DNA of 64,000 bases from positions 10,763,671 to 10,827,670 of the forward strand of contig NC_087064.1 in assembly GCF_963678635.1 (NCBI RefSeq), written 5' to 3'. This document shows positions 53,601-61,100 of this stretch, piece by piece (positions within the stretch are counted from its first letter, which is position 1; each line of letters opens with the position of its first letter). The DNA is from Symsagittifera roscoffensis. Taxonomy: Eukaryota > Xenacoelomorpha > Acoela > Convolutidae. The notes below the pieces were generated by a model. That model was not told where the DNA came from and searched no databases. It worked only from the letters and a program-made list of their open reading frames with translations. The translations under genes and the position numbers were made by a program.

Positions 53601-54321
53601 CGACCATGTCTGTAGAAAAATACGCATGCTCACTTGTGAACAGCCCTGCATAATGGGGGAACAGTCCTGAGAATATTCTGTCCCCTGCTAAATGGATGAT
53701 CAGCCGTGAAATGGCACGAAAAGTTCAGTACGGGAAGTGACTCTCGAAACAAGTTGCCATCCACCAGACCAGCGAAGATCCCAACAATACAGGTGTACCA
53801 AAAAAATTGTGCTCATCTTAATGGTTTTGAAACGGAATTAAAAATATACCTATTGAACCGGCTTTCTCAAATTGAGTCTACTTTATCAACAAATTGTTAA
53901 TCATAATTGGATCTCGAAATTCAAAAGTCTTAATGCTATTAATGCATTCTTTTTTTGTTTCCTTGCGTTCATTACTCCGACTGTCAGTTGGCTATATTTT
54001 TATGATTGTGGTCGGAACTCTCTGTTCTACTTGTTTGTGTAGCCCTATTGCTAAAAAAATAATGGTAAGATTAATAAGTGTGAATAACTAAATTAATAAT
54101 AATTATTTGTTCATTAGATTGTACAACAAGCCCTGGATGAAGCGCGTAAAGGTCGCACATGTTTGGTGATTGCTCACAGACTCACGACTATTCAGGCAGC
54201 CGATGAGATTATGGTGGTCGATCAGGGCGCTGTTGTGGAGCGAGGCTCCCATGACCAACTGATTTCAAAAGGAGGAATGTATAAGCAGTTCTGTGATGCG
54301 CAGAGTCTGAAATCTACTTAA
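29282..54321 (+). CDS. ABCB1-type full ABC transporter (P-glycoprotein / multidrug resistance family), complete
   Basis: The exon chain gives about 1290 codons from 29506 to the stop at 54319-54321, or 1322 residues if the candidate start exon at 29282 is right. Domain order is TMD1, NBD1, charged linker, TMD2, NBD2. Both NBDs are intact: Walker A GASGSGKS (~457) and GPSGCGKS (~1107), Q-loops VVSQEP and IVSQEP, signatures LSGGQKQR (~561 and ~1219), Walker [13 protein letters not shown] twice, with the catalytic Glu, and H-loops VVAHRLS and VIAHRLT. Each TMD should have six helices. Such proteins export hydrophobic compounds across the plasma membrane using ATP. Every junction keeps frame and phase with GT-AG introns. 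The length matches vertebrate ABCB1 (~1280). Orthology to a specific paralogue (ABCB1, 4 or 11) is not decided. Confidence 0.93.
29938..30299 (+). CDS. ABC transporter exons 2-3 (TM1, loop, start of TM2)
   Basis: 29938-30091 encodes [20 protein letters not shown] and [19 protein letters not shown], the first membrane helix and the conserved LPLMMLVFG-like turn of P-glycoproteins. The donor is A|GTGAGT in phase 1. 30205-30299 completes Thr and encodes the extracellular loop and TM2 start ([15 protein letters not shown]), in phase 0 at its end. The short first extracellular loop, relative to vertebrate ABCB1, is notable. Confidence 0.92.
30092..30204 (+). repeat. 38-bp tandem duplication in ABC transporter intron
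   Basis: GTATTGACATTGTTAAATTT and the following TCCTGTACTTTTTGGGGA occur twice back to back (about 30096-30133 and 30134-30171), filling most of this 113-bp intron without touching the splice sites. Confidence 0.85.
30362..30570. mobile_element. Foldback MITE-like inverted repeat (~205 bp)
   Basis: Both ends read CAGTATTTAGACA inward, and a second CAGTATTTAGACAAATACTG lies inside each arm. The arms (~88 bases) pair through CCAATCAGAATCGAG / CTCGATTCTGATTGG, leaving a short A/T-rich centre with AATAATAATTATTTATT. A CATTCTAACC flank occurs on both sides (30344 and 30574) but not immediately at the tips, so a target duplication is uncertain. It lies in the intron after 30299. Confidence 0.75.
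30571..31142. other. Rest of ABC transporter intron 3
   Basis: AT-rich with no repeat family recognised with certainty. The open frames here are short and unlike any family known to me. Confidence 0.4.
31143..35791 (+). CDS. ABC transporter exons 4-7 (TMD1 helices 2-6)
   Basis: Exons 31143-31276, 32631-32802, 34791-34915 and 35506-35791. They encode the helix-bundle landmarks [17 protein letters not shown] (the IRxxFxxxMRQEIGWFD motif), [23 protein letters not shown], then helices 4-6 with [20 protein letters not shown] and [20 protein letters not shown]. The intracellular coupling segment and the FWYG motif before helix 6 are conserved in position. All junction phases agree (0, 2, 0, 2, 0). 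Confidence 0.93.
31277..32630. other. ABC transporter intron 4: family G element (minus) with nested SINE
   Basis: 31444-32413 reads as a minus-strand copy of the element seen at 55278-55785. It begins GGATAGCCGGTTGCTG and ends CAGTGGTCGGAACAATT. A tRNA-like SINE is inserted within it at about 31690-32030 (GAGGTCGGGCTTTGATTCCG as promoter part). Confidence 0.6.
32803..34790. other. ABC transporter intron 5: two SINE-like elements
   Basis: 33195-33570 is a tRNA-type SINE copy (GCGGCTGAGTGTTTAGTGCG as A-box region; tail TGCGAAGCGAAGCTTTG). 33815-34580 is a hairpin-type copy with a tRNA-like part at 33952-34015. There GAGTTCGAGTCC is the B box, and CAGGCT/AGCCTG pair as an acceptor-like stem. 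Confidence 0.6.
34916..35505. other. ABC transporter intron 6 with SINE-like fragment
   Basis: GGGGGTTCGAATCCGGAAC near 35297 is a perfect polymerase III B box, followed by the tail region with GTCGCTAGTG and GGCGAAGCTTTGC. The remainder is unremarkable. Confidence 0.55.
36035..36569 (+). CDS. ABC transporter exons 8-9 (start of NBD1: A-loop, Walker A)
   Basis: 36035-36145 encodes [20 protein letters not shown] and [17 protein letters not shown], with the A-loop Tyr. 36444-36569 encodes [20 protein letters not shown] then [18 protein letters not shown], the Walker A lysine and phosphate loop. Both exons are phase 0-0 and are separated by a 298-bp intron with no recognisable feature. Confidence 0.95.
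36570..37804. other. ABC transporter intron 9, left part: composite repeat
   Basis: 36935-37505 matches 45205-45985: TCGCAATTATTGTTGCG, GCTATTAAGTACAGCCAATG and CACAGACT are followed by family E interior sequence (CGTAAGCGGAGATTTAATCC) and then CCCAGTAGCGTTATCG. The 5' part of the family E insert is missing here. The rest to 37804 shows nothing recognisable. Confidence 0.6.
37870..39392 (+). repeat. 1523-bp tandem duplication, unit 1 (ABC transporter intron 9)
   Basis: It begins AACCTAATGCGCAAATATTG and recurs from 39393 with very few differences. It contains a tRNA-type SINE (38285-38460), the head of a hairpin-type element (GTGTCTTGTAATCCGGAACT), and an internal array of ~100-125 bp subunits (about 38990-39380). 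Each subunit has TGTCGGCT(C/T)(G/C)GTTGCC and ends AATGTAGTT. Confidence 0.9.
39393..40900 (+). repeat. 1523-bp tandem duplication, unit 2, with 48-bp inversion at its end
   Basis: Unit 2 follows unit 1 base for base with minor changes until 40852. There the last 48 bases (40853-40900) are the exact reverse complement of the matching 39337-39384 segment of unit 1. Downstream, another CGTCTGTTCAAAGATTGTCG subunit and the tail CGTTTCGCCTCTTTGTTAAA (near 41098) follow. Confidence 0.88.
41146..42829 (+). CDS. ABC transporter exons 10-12 (rest of NBD1)
   Basis: Exons 41146-41349 ([30 protein letters not shown]-loop), 42390-42598 ([39 protein letters not shown]) and 42690-42829 ([29 protein letters not shown]). 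These carry the signature, Walker B with catalytic Glu, D-loop and H-loop. The H-loop Arg codon is split by the 42598/42690 junction (phase 2). The last donor GCG|G-GTTGGT leaves phase 1, and the next exon completes it. Reading on without splicing meets TAA within three codons. Confidence 0.94.
41350..42389. other. ABC transporter intron 10
   Basis: AT-rich. Faint SINE-tail-like words occur near 41500-41600 (TTTTTAGAGCTAATTTTGTC). Nothing else is recognised. Confidence 0.4.
42830..44288. other. ABC transporter intron 12: G/C-tract repeat and reversed family E piece
   Basis: A G-run at 43271-43282 is followed by a reverse-strand family E fragment at 43297-43370 (GGATTAAATCTCCGCTTATG). A G/C-tract repeat follows at 43380-43550 with a C-run, and there is a further C-run of more than 20 at 43685-43710. 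Confidence 0.6.
44289..45031 (+). CDS. ABC transporter exons 13-14 (charged linker and TM7 region)
   Basis: 44289-44485 encodes the linker: acidic [20 protein letters not shown], then a Lys/Asp-rich [20 protein letters not shown]. 44711-45031 encodes [22 protein letters not shown]7 ([20 protein letters not shown]) and TM8 up to [14 protein letters not shown]. Linkers of MDR proteins are usually charged and phosphorylated. This one is unusually polar and low in complexity. The phases (1 in, 0 out) agree with their neighbours. Confidence 0.92.
46124..46965 (+). repeat. 419-bp tandem duplication
   Basis: TTTTTATGCGTGTACTGGTT starts at 46127 and again at 46546. Each copy includes CGTTCGTTCGTTCGT and ends AAACTTATATAAATCCCTTG. 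The two copies are nearly identical, so the duplication is young. Confidence 0.9.
47097..47570 (+). repeat. ~209-bp tandem repeat, 2.3 copies
   Basis: GATTTTTCG(C/A)GTTCTGACTTCG occurs at 47101, 47309 and 47518. Each full unit holds AATAAAGGCAGTGAAGACAC and CAGGTAAACGTCCTAAAATT. The units are built from the dispersed ~0.5-kb repeat. Confidence 0.9.
48363..50133 (+). CDS. ABC transporter exons 15-18 (TMD2 helices 8-12)
   Basis: Exons 48363-48647, 48968-49068, 49514-49654 and 49977-50133. They encode [20 protein letters not shown] (the second FF/WFD-E..N..G.L..RL motif), [20 protein letters not shown], then [35 protein letters not shown] and [20 protein letters not shown], up to the join with NBD2. 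The spacing of motifs matches P-glycoproteins throughout. Phases 0, 2, 2, 0 are consistent. Confidence 0.94.
48686..48918 (+). mobile_element. MITE copy 3, ABC transporter intron 15
   Basis: A 233-bp member of the family at 12356 and 13145. It begins ACTCTTTTGCAGTTTCCCAC, ends GGGAGTTGGAAGAGAGCC, and is flanked by GAAATTGAA on both sides (48677-48685 and 48919-48927), a 9-bp or 8-bp target duplication. It fills most of a 320-bp intron, starting 38 bp after the donor and ending 50 bp before the acceptor's exon. Confidence 0.82.
49230..49405 (+). repeat. ~89-bp tandem duplication of a CCCC-rich unit
   Basis: GGGGTAATCCCCCCCTCCT... and GGGGTGAATCCCCCTCCTCG... start about 89 bp apart. Both units hold TTCGACCCCTGGA and end CGGTACTGTTTTAC or TTGGTACTATTTTAC. 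The wording resembles the end of the G/C-tract repeat. Confidence 0.7.
50381..54321 (+). CDS. ABC transporter exons 19-21 (NBD2 and stop)
   Basis: 50381-50578 encodes [19 protein letters not shown] (A-loop Tyr) and [20 protein letters not shown] (Walker A). 50725-51096 encodes [20 protein letters not shown] (Q-loop), the signature [16 protein letters not shown] and [18 protein letters not shown]. 54118-54321 encodes [20 protein letters not shown] (H-loop), [18 protein letters not shown] and the C-terminus CDAQSLKST then TAA. All exons are phase 0-0. No AATAAA lies close after the stop. Confidence 0.95.
52141..52440 (+). repeat. 42-bp minisatellite, seven units, with 168-bp higher-order period
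   Basis: Units starting TG(or TA)CTCACACCTGCAGGA lie exactly 42 bp apart at 52141, 52183, 52225, 52267, 52309, 52351 and 52393, with a partial unit at 52435. Each contains ATACATGATCATGCCTGAAC. Units 6 and 7 share the private variants of units 2 and 3 (CTGAACTAAACA; ACATCTGCAGG; CCGAATA), so a four-unit block was duplicated. Because 42 is a multiple of three, both strands are open. I treat this as non-coding. Confidence 0.93.
52877..53245 (+). repeat. ~157-bp tandem repeat, about 2.4 copies
   Basis: AATTTATTCGCAATTATTGT begins at 52881 and 53038, and a diverged version at 53194. Units contain GGTTTGCGAAAATTTAAAGA and AATGAGATTAATAGTATC. Its long open frame arises from the repeat and matches no family known to me. 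Confidence 0.85.
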
Positions 54322-57300
54322 ATAATTATCCAATCTATCTTCAAAAATGTTTGTTCACCAAATATGTTGATTAGTGTCAATGAGCGAACTGAAGACATTT
54401 ATGTCGAGTGACTTTTCTTCACTTTTTATGGGAAATTTTTAAAGATGCTCAAGCTGAGTCAATTTAAACAAAGAAGTCTCAATCATAAAAAATCTTAAAA
54501 TACACAGAGCCGCAAGGCTTATATTTTTTTAGTATAGAGAGGCTTCGAAAAAAATCGGTCTTTTTTTGGTTTTCTTGAGTTCATTGACATTTTTTCAACT
54601 GTCTGTTGGCTATGTTAATATTTTTCTATCTTCATTTAAACCTTCTTTTTCTATGTTCATTTGATTTGAAATAACTGAATGTTCAGATTTGTAAATTGCA
54701 TTAAAATTGTCTATCCTAACAGAATTATCATATCATTTAGCTTTACTTGTAAATATTTTAGAAAATAGTTTTTTACCGCAGAATACATCAATAATTTAAC
54801 TTTTTATTAGTTTATAATTTACTCCTTTCTAAAAGTGAAAGATGACCGAATCGTGAATCAGCATTTATCGGAAAACAGTTTTTTTATATTGGGTCTTTGA
54901 AATTCTTAGTATAATTGTATTGTTGTTTTTTGTACAATTTTTTAGAGGCTGGCAGATCCACAAGTTTTATCGACGATATTGATTTTTTCAGCTCGAAAAG
55001 CAACAGCAGTATAGAAACTCTGTTTTGTGCACTTCTTGGCTATTGTGACGAGGTTTACACCGATGAACATAATACACTCGAAATTTGATAACATAGCAAA
55101 TTGAGTGTTAGATTATCGTTCCGACCACGTAACGAAGGGAAGGGAAGGAGCGCACTATGGCGTAGGGTGTACTTTGGCAATCTCAATGAGTGTAGAGAAT
55201 ACAATTAAAAGGCAGTGATGTTTGTTTTCAAGATTCTTAAACATAGTGAATACTTTTATATAGATCTTGGTGGTTTTTGTTCCGACCATTGAAATTGAAC
55301 AGGAACTTTGAATTCGGGTGTTTTTTAGCTTTTTCTTTTTCAGGCAAAACCGGGTACCAGAAATAATCATCGGAAAGGGTCGACTGTTATACCAAATTGG
55401 AGCCCTTTCAGTCGTGATTCGAAAAAGATTAAAAATTCTTGATTTTTAGTCCAATTTAGGGCAAATAAATCGGGCGAGAAAAATTGCATTAGCTTATATA
55501 TGTTTAATTTAAGCCCTAAAAACTTACGATTCAAAATATTTTTACAAAAAAAAAATGAATTGAATTTTCTTGTCTATTTTTTTGTTCTAGTCATTTTATT
55601 AGAAAAATGTGTTCTATAAGCTTTTTTTACTATGACTGTCGTGTATACCTAAACTCTAGTTTCACGTTTAGATTTTTTTTATCACACCACGCAGAAAAAA
55701 CTATATTATATGAAAAAAAACATCTCTTCAGTATTTTTTAAGACTATGGTCGGAACATACTGTGCAAGCCGGCTATCCTTGCATATGTTTGTTTTTGTTT
55801 TTCTTTGGCCAATGTTTTTATAGTAGAACGCTAAATTTTGATTTTACGCCGTTTGACTCTTTGTTTCTGAATAAGTTCACTTCATTTCCTTTGTTGAAAG
55901 GAAGGCAAACTCTTTTATCGAACAACAAAAGCTTAAAGGTCACTGAAAGCGTGATCGAATTATGGTTTCCAACGTGGATTTATATTTTTACACTTGCGAA
56001 GCGAGTTTATTAGTACGAACCTTCTTTTTTCCAACTTCATGGTGCGGCACCCAAATAATGGTGAGGCACCTTCGCAGTTTTTTTTGATAGCATGTGCTTT
56101 GACATTCGAATAGTAATAAATTAACACAGTTCATGCATTTTTAATTCAGCAAATGAACCGGAAAAAAATGATTTGTTTCAAACAACAACGATAATGAAAT
56201 GCGCATTTGAAATGCATAATTTATACATAGTATGGCTTTATGCTTTGCGAGTTGTTACATGCAAAATTGAGTCTATTTGTATTTAGTGCCACTTTTGCAG
56301 AATCGATTTGGCAAGTTATTAGCATATGTAGCTGCTTTATTCGTGACTAGTGTTTGTCGGTTGTTAAGCTTGCGTGGCTGAGTGGATAGTGCGTGCGACT
56401 CAAAATCGCTTAATTGCAGTAGGTCGCAGATTTGAATCGTACCAGTAGCCGGGTTTTTATCTCGAGGCTTATTTCTACTTTTTATTATTTCAATTGATAG
56501 AGCGGCTTTTTGGTCGTGTTCTCGCATGTATATGGCCTCTGTGTCAAATTTTCCAGCGGAATAAAAAAATTTACTTATTGATCCAGTTTTCTCAATTGGT
56601 TTATTTTTTTTATCAAAAAGTGTCAATCATAATTTGTTCGAAAAATTCAAAGAGCTGTAGGGTCAAGATTTTTTTTGAAATTTCAAAGTTGAGATTTTTC
56701 AAACATATGTGAGTATATTTTTTTCTCTTGCGTTCGTTGACGTTTTTATAACTGTATGTTTGCTATGTTCCACCTACCAATTTTAGAAACTGTTATGTCT
56801 TCGATATTAAAAACATAATTTGAAATTGGGATCATTAATATGAACCAAGTATTAGTTTTCTGCAACATGTTAATCCATCTCAAAAATCATTCTAATTCAA
56901 TTTGAGTCGCGCTCTTTGGCCTTATCGGCTTAAGACAGCTAGGCTTTGGAGCTTTCAGTCAATTTATTTTTTGGTAAGGCCTTACTAGACAAGAAATATA
57001 GCTTTATTAAAAGAATGTGTACTGAAAATTATAGTCGAATTTTCACAAAAAAAGCAAAAAATTTGTTTATCTTTTTTCATTTTTTTTAAAAAAGCTATTG
57101 CATATGTTAAAATGCAGTTGAAACATTCAGGGTTTTGTTGAAGTTTGTGCTTGGTTAGACAGCGGAGCAAACGCACGCGTGGTGTATGCGAAATGCATCT
57201 TCGCAGTTGGGTATAACTAGCCGAATCAAATGAGATATTTTTGAAATTTTTGCAAGTCAGTCATTTTTATCTGTTTTATGTAATTTATTTCTCGAATTTT

Positions 57301-58141
57301 GTCTGTTGGCTGCATATTTACCTATATTTTAAAAGTTTTTTTGATTGAATAAGGAGTTTCTCTGGCTCGCAGGTGATACAAAGCTACGCTTCGTTCGAAA
57401 GCGTTTTTACAAGCCCTGTTTGAGGTTTTATCCTTCACATAAGTTACAGACAATCAAAACCTTGTTTTTTTATTAACAAACTTTTAATGTAATGTAAAAT
57501 TAAAAATATTACTTTTTAATTTATGGAGCTACGGAAAATCACTTTTTCAGCGTTTAACTTTTTCATTGGTGAGTTTCCGAAGAAAACCGTGATCAATCCG
57601 TGTTCAACTTTTCGAAACAGTTAGACACAATGGCGCGAAGCTCAGCTTCGCCTCTGTCTCTAAATGTTTCGAAACATTTAGAAACAGCTTCACTTCGCGG
57701 TTATTCTCGACTGAGTTTTTATATTAAAAATGAAGATCTCGTGTTCTAATTGTTACTGTGCTTTGGTATGGTATGGCTGAATTGTGAATACTTTTCTAAA
57801 CAAATTTGGTCTGAGGAAATAACCTTGCTAATGCATCCGAATTTCTTGCACCAGAAGTTTTCCAAGTCGAGATAAATAGAGAACCGATATCAGAGATTCT
57901 GAAAACAGAGCAGTAGCTCTCCTTAAGTTCTCAATAACATGGTACATACTGTTTAGATAACAATCATAAATGTCATATTTATTCAAAAACAATTTGTTTT
58001 TATTTCATCATTAGTCTGAGTCTAATTTTTATTTTGTTTCATCGTTCATTGAAACCAAAACTTTACTACGAGTTCATCAAAATCATCTGCCACGCAAATC
58101 AGTAGTTTCATTCCTAGTTGAAATACTTTCAGATTAGAATC
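54322..58141. other. 3.8-kb intergenic region, repeat-filled
   Basis: The dispersed ~0.5-kb repeat is at 54375-54625 and 55810-56000 plus 56545-56770. A GTTCCGACCACG fragment is near 55113, a family G element at 55278-55785, and a tRNA-type SINE at 56005-56545 (TGGCTGAGTGG A box; GATTTGAATCG B box). Several tail hairpins lie at 57170-57665, for example GCGCGAAGCTCAGCTTCGCC. The LRR gene promoter should lie in the last kilobase, but no clear TATA or initiator is seen. Confidence 0.6.
55278..55785 (+). mobile_element. GTTCCGACCA-type element (family G)
   Basis: ~508 bp. The left end is TTGTTCCGACCATTGAAATT. The right end is CTATGGTCGGAACATACTGT followed by GCAAGCCGGCTATCCTTGC, which can pair as TGCAAG/CTTGCA. 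Minus-strand copies are at 58733-59042 and 59178-59805, and a SINE-interrupted one at 31444-32413. The GTTCCGAC/GTCGGAAC end plan is shared with family E, but the interiors differ. Confidence 0.65.
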
Positions 58142-61100
58142 ATGGTTTCATCCGTAGATGTAGATTCATCATTAGCAACTTCCTCCCAGCAGGCAGCCAA
58201 GGAAGTTGTGATCAGTCGGCCGGTCACGACTGATGACCACGTGCGACCGGGATCAACGCAGAGGAAGCTGAGTTGGACGGGAGAGGATGAACATCTATCT
58301 GAAAGTGGAGACAGCCAGACCGGGCCGGGGTTCGAACCGGTGTTCTTGACTGAGGATAGCAAAGTGGGACTTCAATTAAGTTCTCGGGCTCTGAAAAAAG
58401 TACCAGAAAAGAGTTCGTATCTGCAGTCGGATCAAGGTAAGAAACCATTCCAGGAAATTATTTGACTATCTGTCTTGATTGTAGAGAAGAAATCAATCCA
58501 ATTGCCGAACTGTAAATATTTTTTAATTGTATTGCTATGTTTGGTTTTTATACCAAGTATATTCTTGGTAGTTGATTTTTTTGAATTTGAAGCTGGATGA
58601 AAATGATAATGATTTGAAATAAACCAAGTGAATTCCCTAGAAGCATAGGAACAAGACCAGGATAAACAGAAATTTATCATAGACCATTTTTTGAAAACGA
58701 AAAAAAAGTAATTCAAAAATTTACATCAAGTCAAGCATGCCGGTTACTGTACAAGTAGCAGAGAATGTTCCGACTGTAGCCTTAAAAAATACAAAAAAAA
58801 ATGTTTTTTTCTAGAACTTAGGCATATTCGAGTCATAATAAAATAGACAAAATGGAAAACAGTTTTTGTAGAGTAATTATTGGAAAAACAAAAAAACGTA
58901 AAACAAATCTTGAAAAAATTCAAAATTTGTTGAATTTAGAAAGAAAATGTTGCGAACAATTTCCAAAAAAATAACTTTACTGAAGTTATTCCCAATTTTC
59001 AATATACTAAGTTTTTCCCAATTTTCATTGGTCGGAGCAATTTTGATAGTTCAAAGCTTTTTGGTAAGATTGAATAGATAACTATATCGATCAAGCTGCT
59101 CTAAAGATTCTCTCGAAATTAGTTTATGGTCTTAAAATAACAAAAACGTCTATAGATCCAAAGCTAATTTACAACAGGGATAGCCGGTTGCTTGGCAAGT
59201 AGCACAGAATGTTTCGACCATAGTCATCAAAACTAGATATGAAAGTTCTTTAAATTATTAAGTTCTCCAAATTAGTGTTGTTTTTGTACGTGGTGTGATG
59301 ATTAAACTGTATAAACGCGTAAAAGTTAGTAAATTAGGCATCAAAAATTAATTACAAACAAAAAATAATCTAACAAACAAAAATGAAAAAAAAAAAATCA
59401 AAATACATTTCGAAATTTAGCAATATTTTATTTTTTTTTTATTTTTCTTGCCAAGGAAGTGCCAATTATAGTTTCAAAACTGGTTTTCGTTGGGAGGATT
59501 CAAGAATTTAAAATCTAAATGGGTAATTTAACAATTTATGATCACTTTTTTATGATCACTTTTTATGATCAAGTTATGATAGTAGCCAAAAAACCAAAAT
59601 ATTCAAACCAGTTTTTCTCGACACTGGGATTTTGTTTGGAAGTTGATCAATGTCGTTCGAATCACGACTGAAAGGGGTTTAATAGGATTTATCACTCAAC
59701 CCAGTCCAATGATTTTTGTGATAACTGATTTCACGTGGAAGACAAAAATAGAGAACAAACTAAAACACACACAAATACAAATTTCCTGTTCAATGGTCGG
59801 AACAATAAAATTTTTCTCCAAATTTGTATGTTACAATCAAAGTTCAAATAATGTATAAATTGATGAAGCACCAACTTGGGAAATCTGCTGAGTGGCGTCT
59901 CCTCTGGGCAAGTTGTCAACATAACAGTCCTATCTTATGTTAAGATCATATTTGAATTTCCAGAAAAACTGGCAAAAGCGAAAGGTTTTTCGAAAAAGAA
60001 TTAGATATGAATCCGAAATAGATGTATTCATTGTGTCTATTTCAAACTAGCAAATGTGAGCGTGTCTTGGTGTTCCAAATCAAGTTTTAAAAAATCAATA
60101 CCGATTAATACCATTTCGAACCTGAAAGTTCTACTTACAAGCATGCGATCATTTCAATATCATTGTTGTTTTGTTCAAGGACTTCACTATTTGGTTCTAA
60201 ATGACAATCAATTCGACTCAGTGCCAGATGACTTGGAACAGTACCGTGAAACCCTCGAAGTGTTGTTGCTTCGGAAGAATCGAATCGCGGAGTTGGATGT
60301 CTCGCATCTATCGCGTCTGAACAACCTCGCTGTTCTGGAACTGAGTATGAACAATCTAAGTGAAATGCCTGCAGACGTGGCCCGGCTCGGTTCTCTGACA
60401 CAGTTGTTTCTGAATAACAATAACTTCGACCAGTTCCCAGTGTCCATTCTAGCGTTGGATAAACTAACGGTAAACAAATAATTGTTTACTTTTTATTTTA
60501 ACTGTTAATGCACGAAGAGCTTTTTCACTTATACCGGCTAACATTCAAAACGTACATTAGTGGTAAAAACTAGACAAGATTGAAGTTTTTTCTCTCGAAA
60601 TGCTATTTTTCAAGGACCATATTCGACAAAATTTATTCTGGGTTTGAACAAAAATTTTCAATAGACTGAGACATGGTCGCATCTTGGTTTCTTTTAAAAA
60701 AGCTGGTTCCTTGAAGTCACTTGTGATCCTTTCTTTTACCAATGTCCCTTTTTGTTCAAAAATGCCTTACGAAAAGTGTTCACGAAACCATTTCATTAAA
60801 AAAACGACCTCAGGCCAATTTAACGCTAGATGAGTAGTTGAGGATTTCACTACCAATTTTGTTATAATTTTCTCATGAAGCTGTAGTTGGTACAAATTAG
60901 GCAGGTTTAAACAAGGCCGGTTGAAGTAGCGAAGTTTCTTAGCCTGGAGACGGATGAGCGGAACCCACCCAACATATGCTAAAGAAAGAAAGAAAGAAAG
61001 ATCAACCGTTCGTTTGGAATGTTAATGATCTGAAGTAAAGCTTAAGAAGAGGCTGACATAAACTGCCAGAAAAAAAATATCTTAGCTATGATAAGTTTTT

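Larger units (their letters stand above)
51097..54117. other. ABC transporter intron 20 (3.0 kb): minisatellites
   Basis: A short repeat of GTGTTAAAGTTGTCTTCGGG type is at 51196-51258 and the 42-bp minisatellite at 52141-52440. A family E fragment lies near 52745-52870 and a ~157-bp tandem repeat at 52877-53245. Scattered CATG-rich words like those of the minisatellite occur at 53540-53640, and a piece of the dispersed ~0.5-kb repeat at 53790-54010. The first 900 bases otherwise look unremarkable. Confidence 0.65.
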
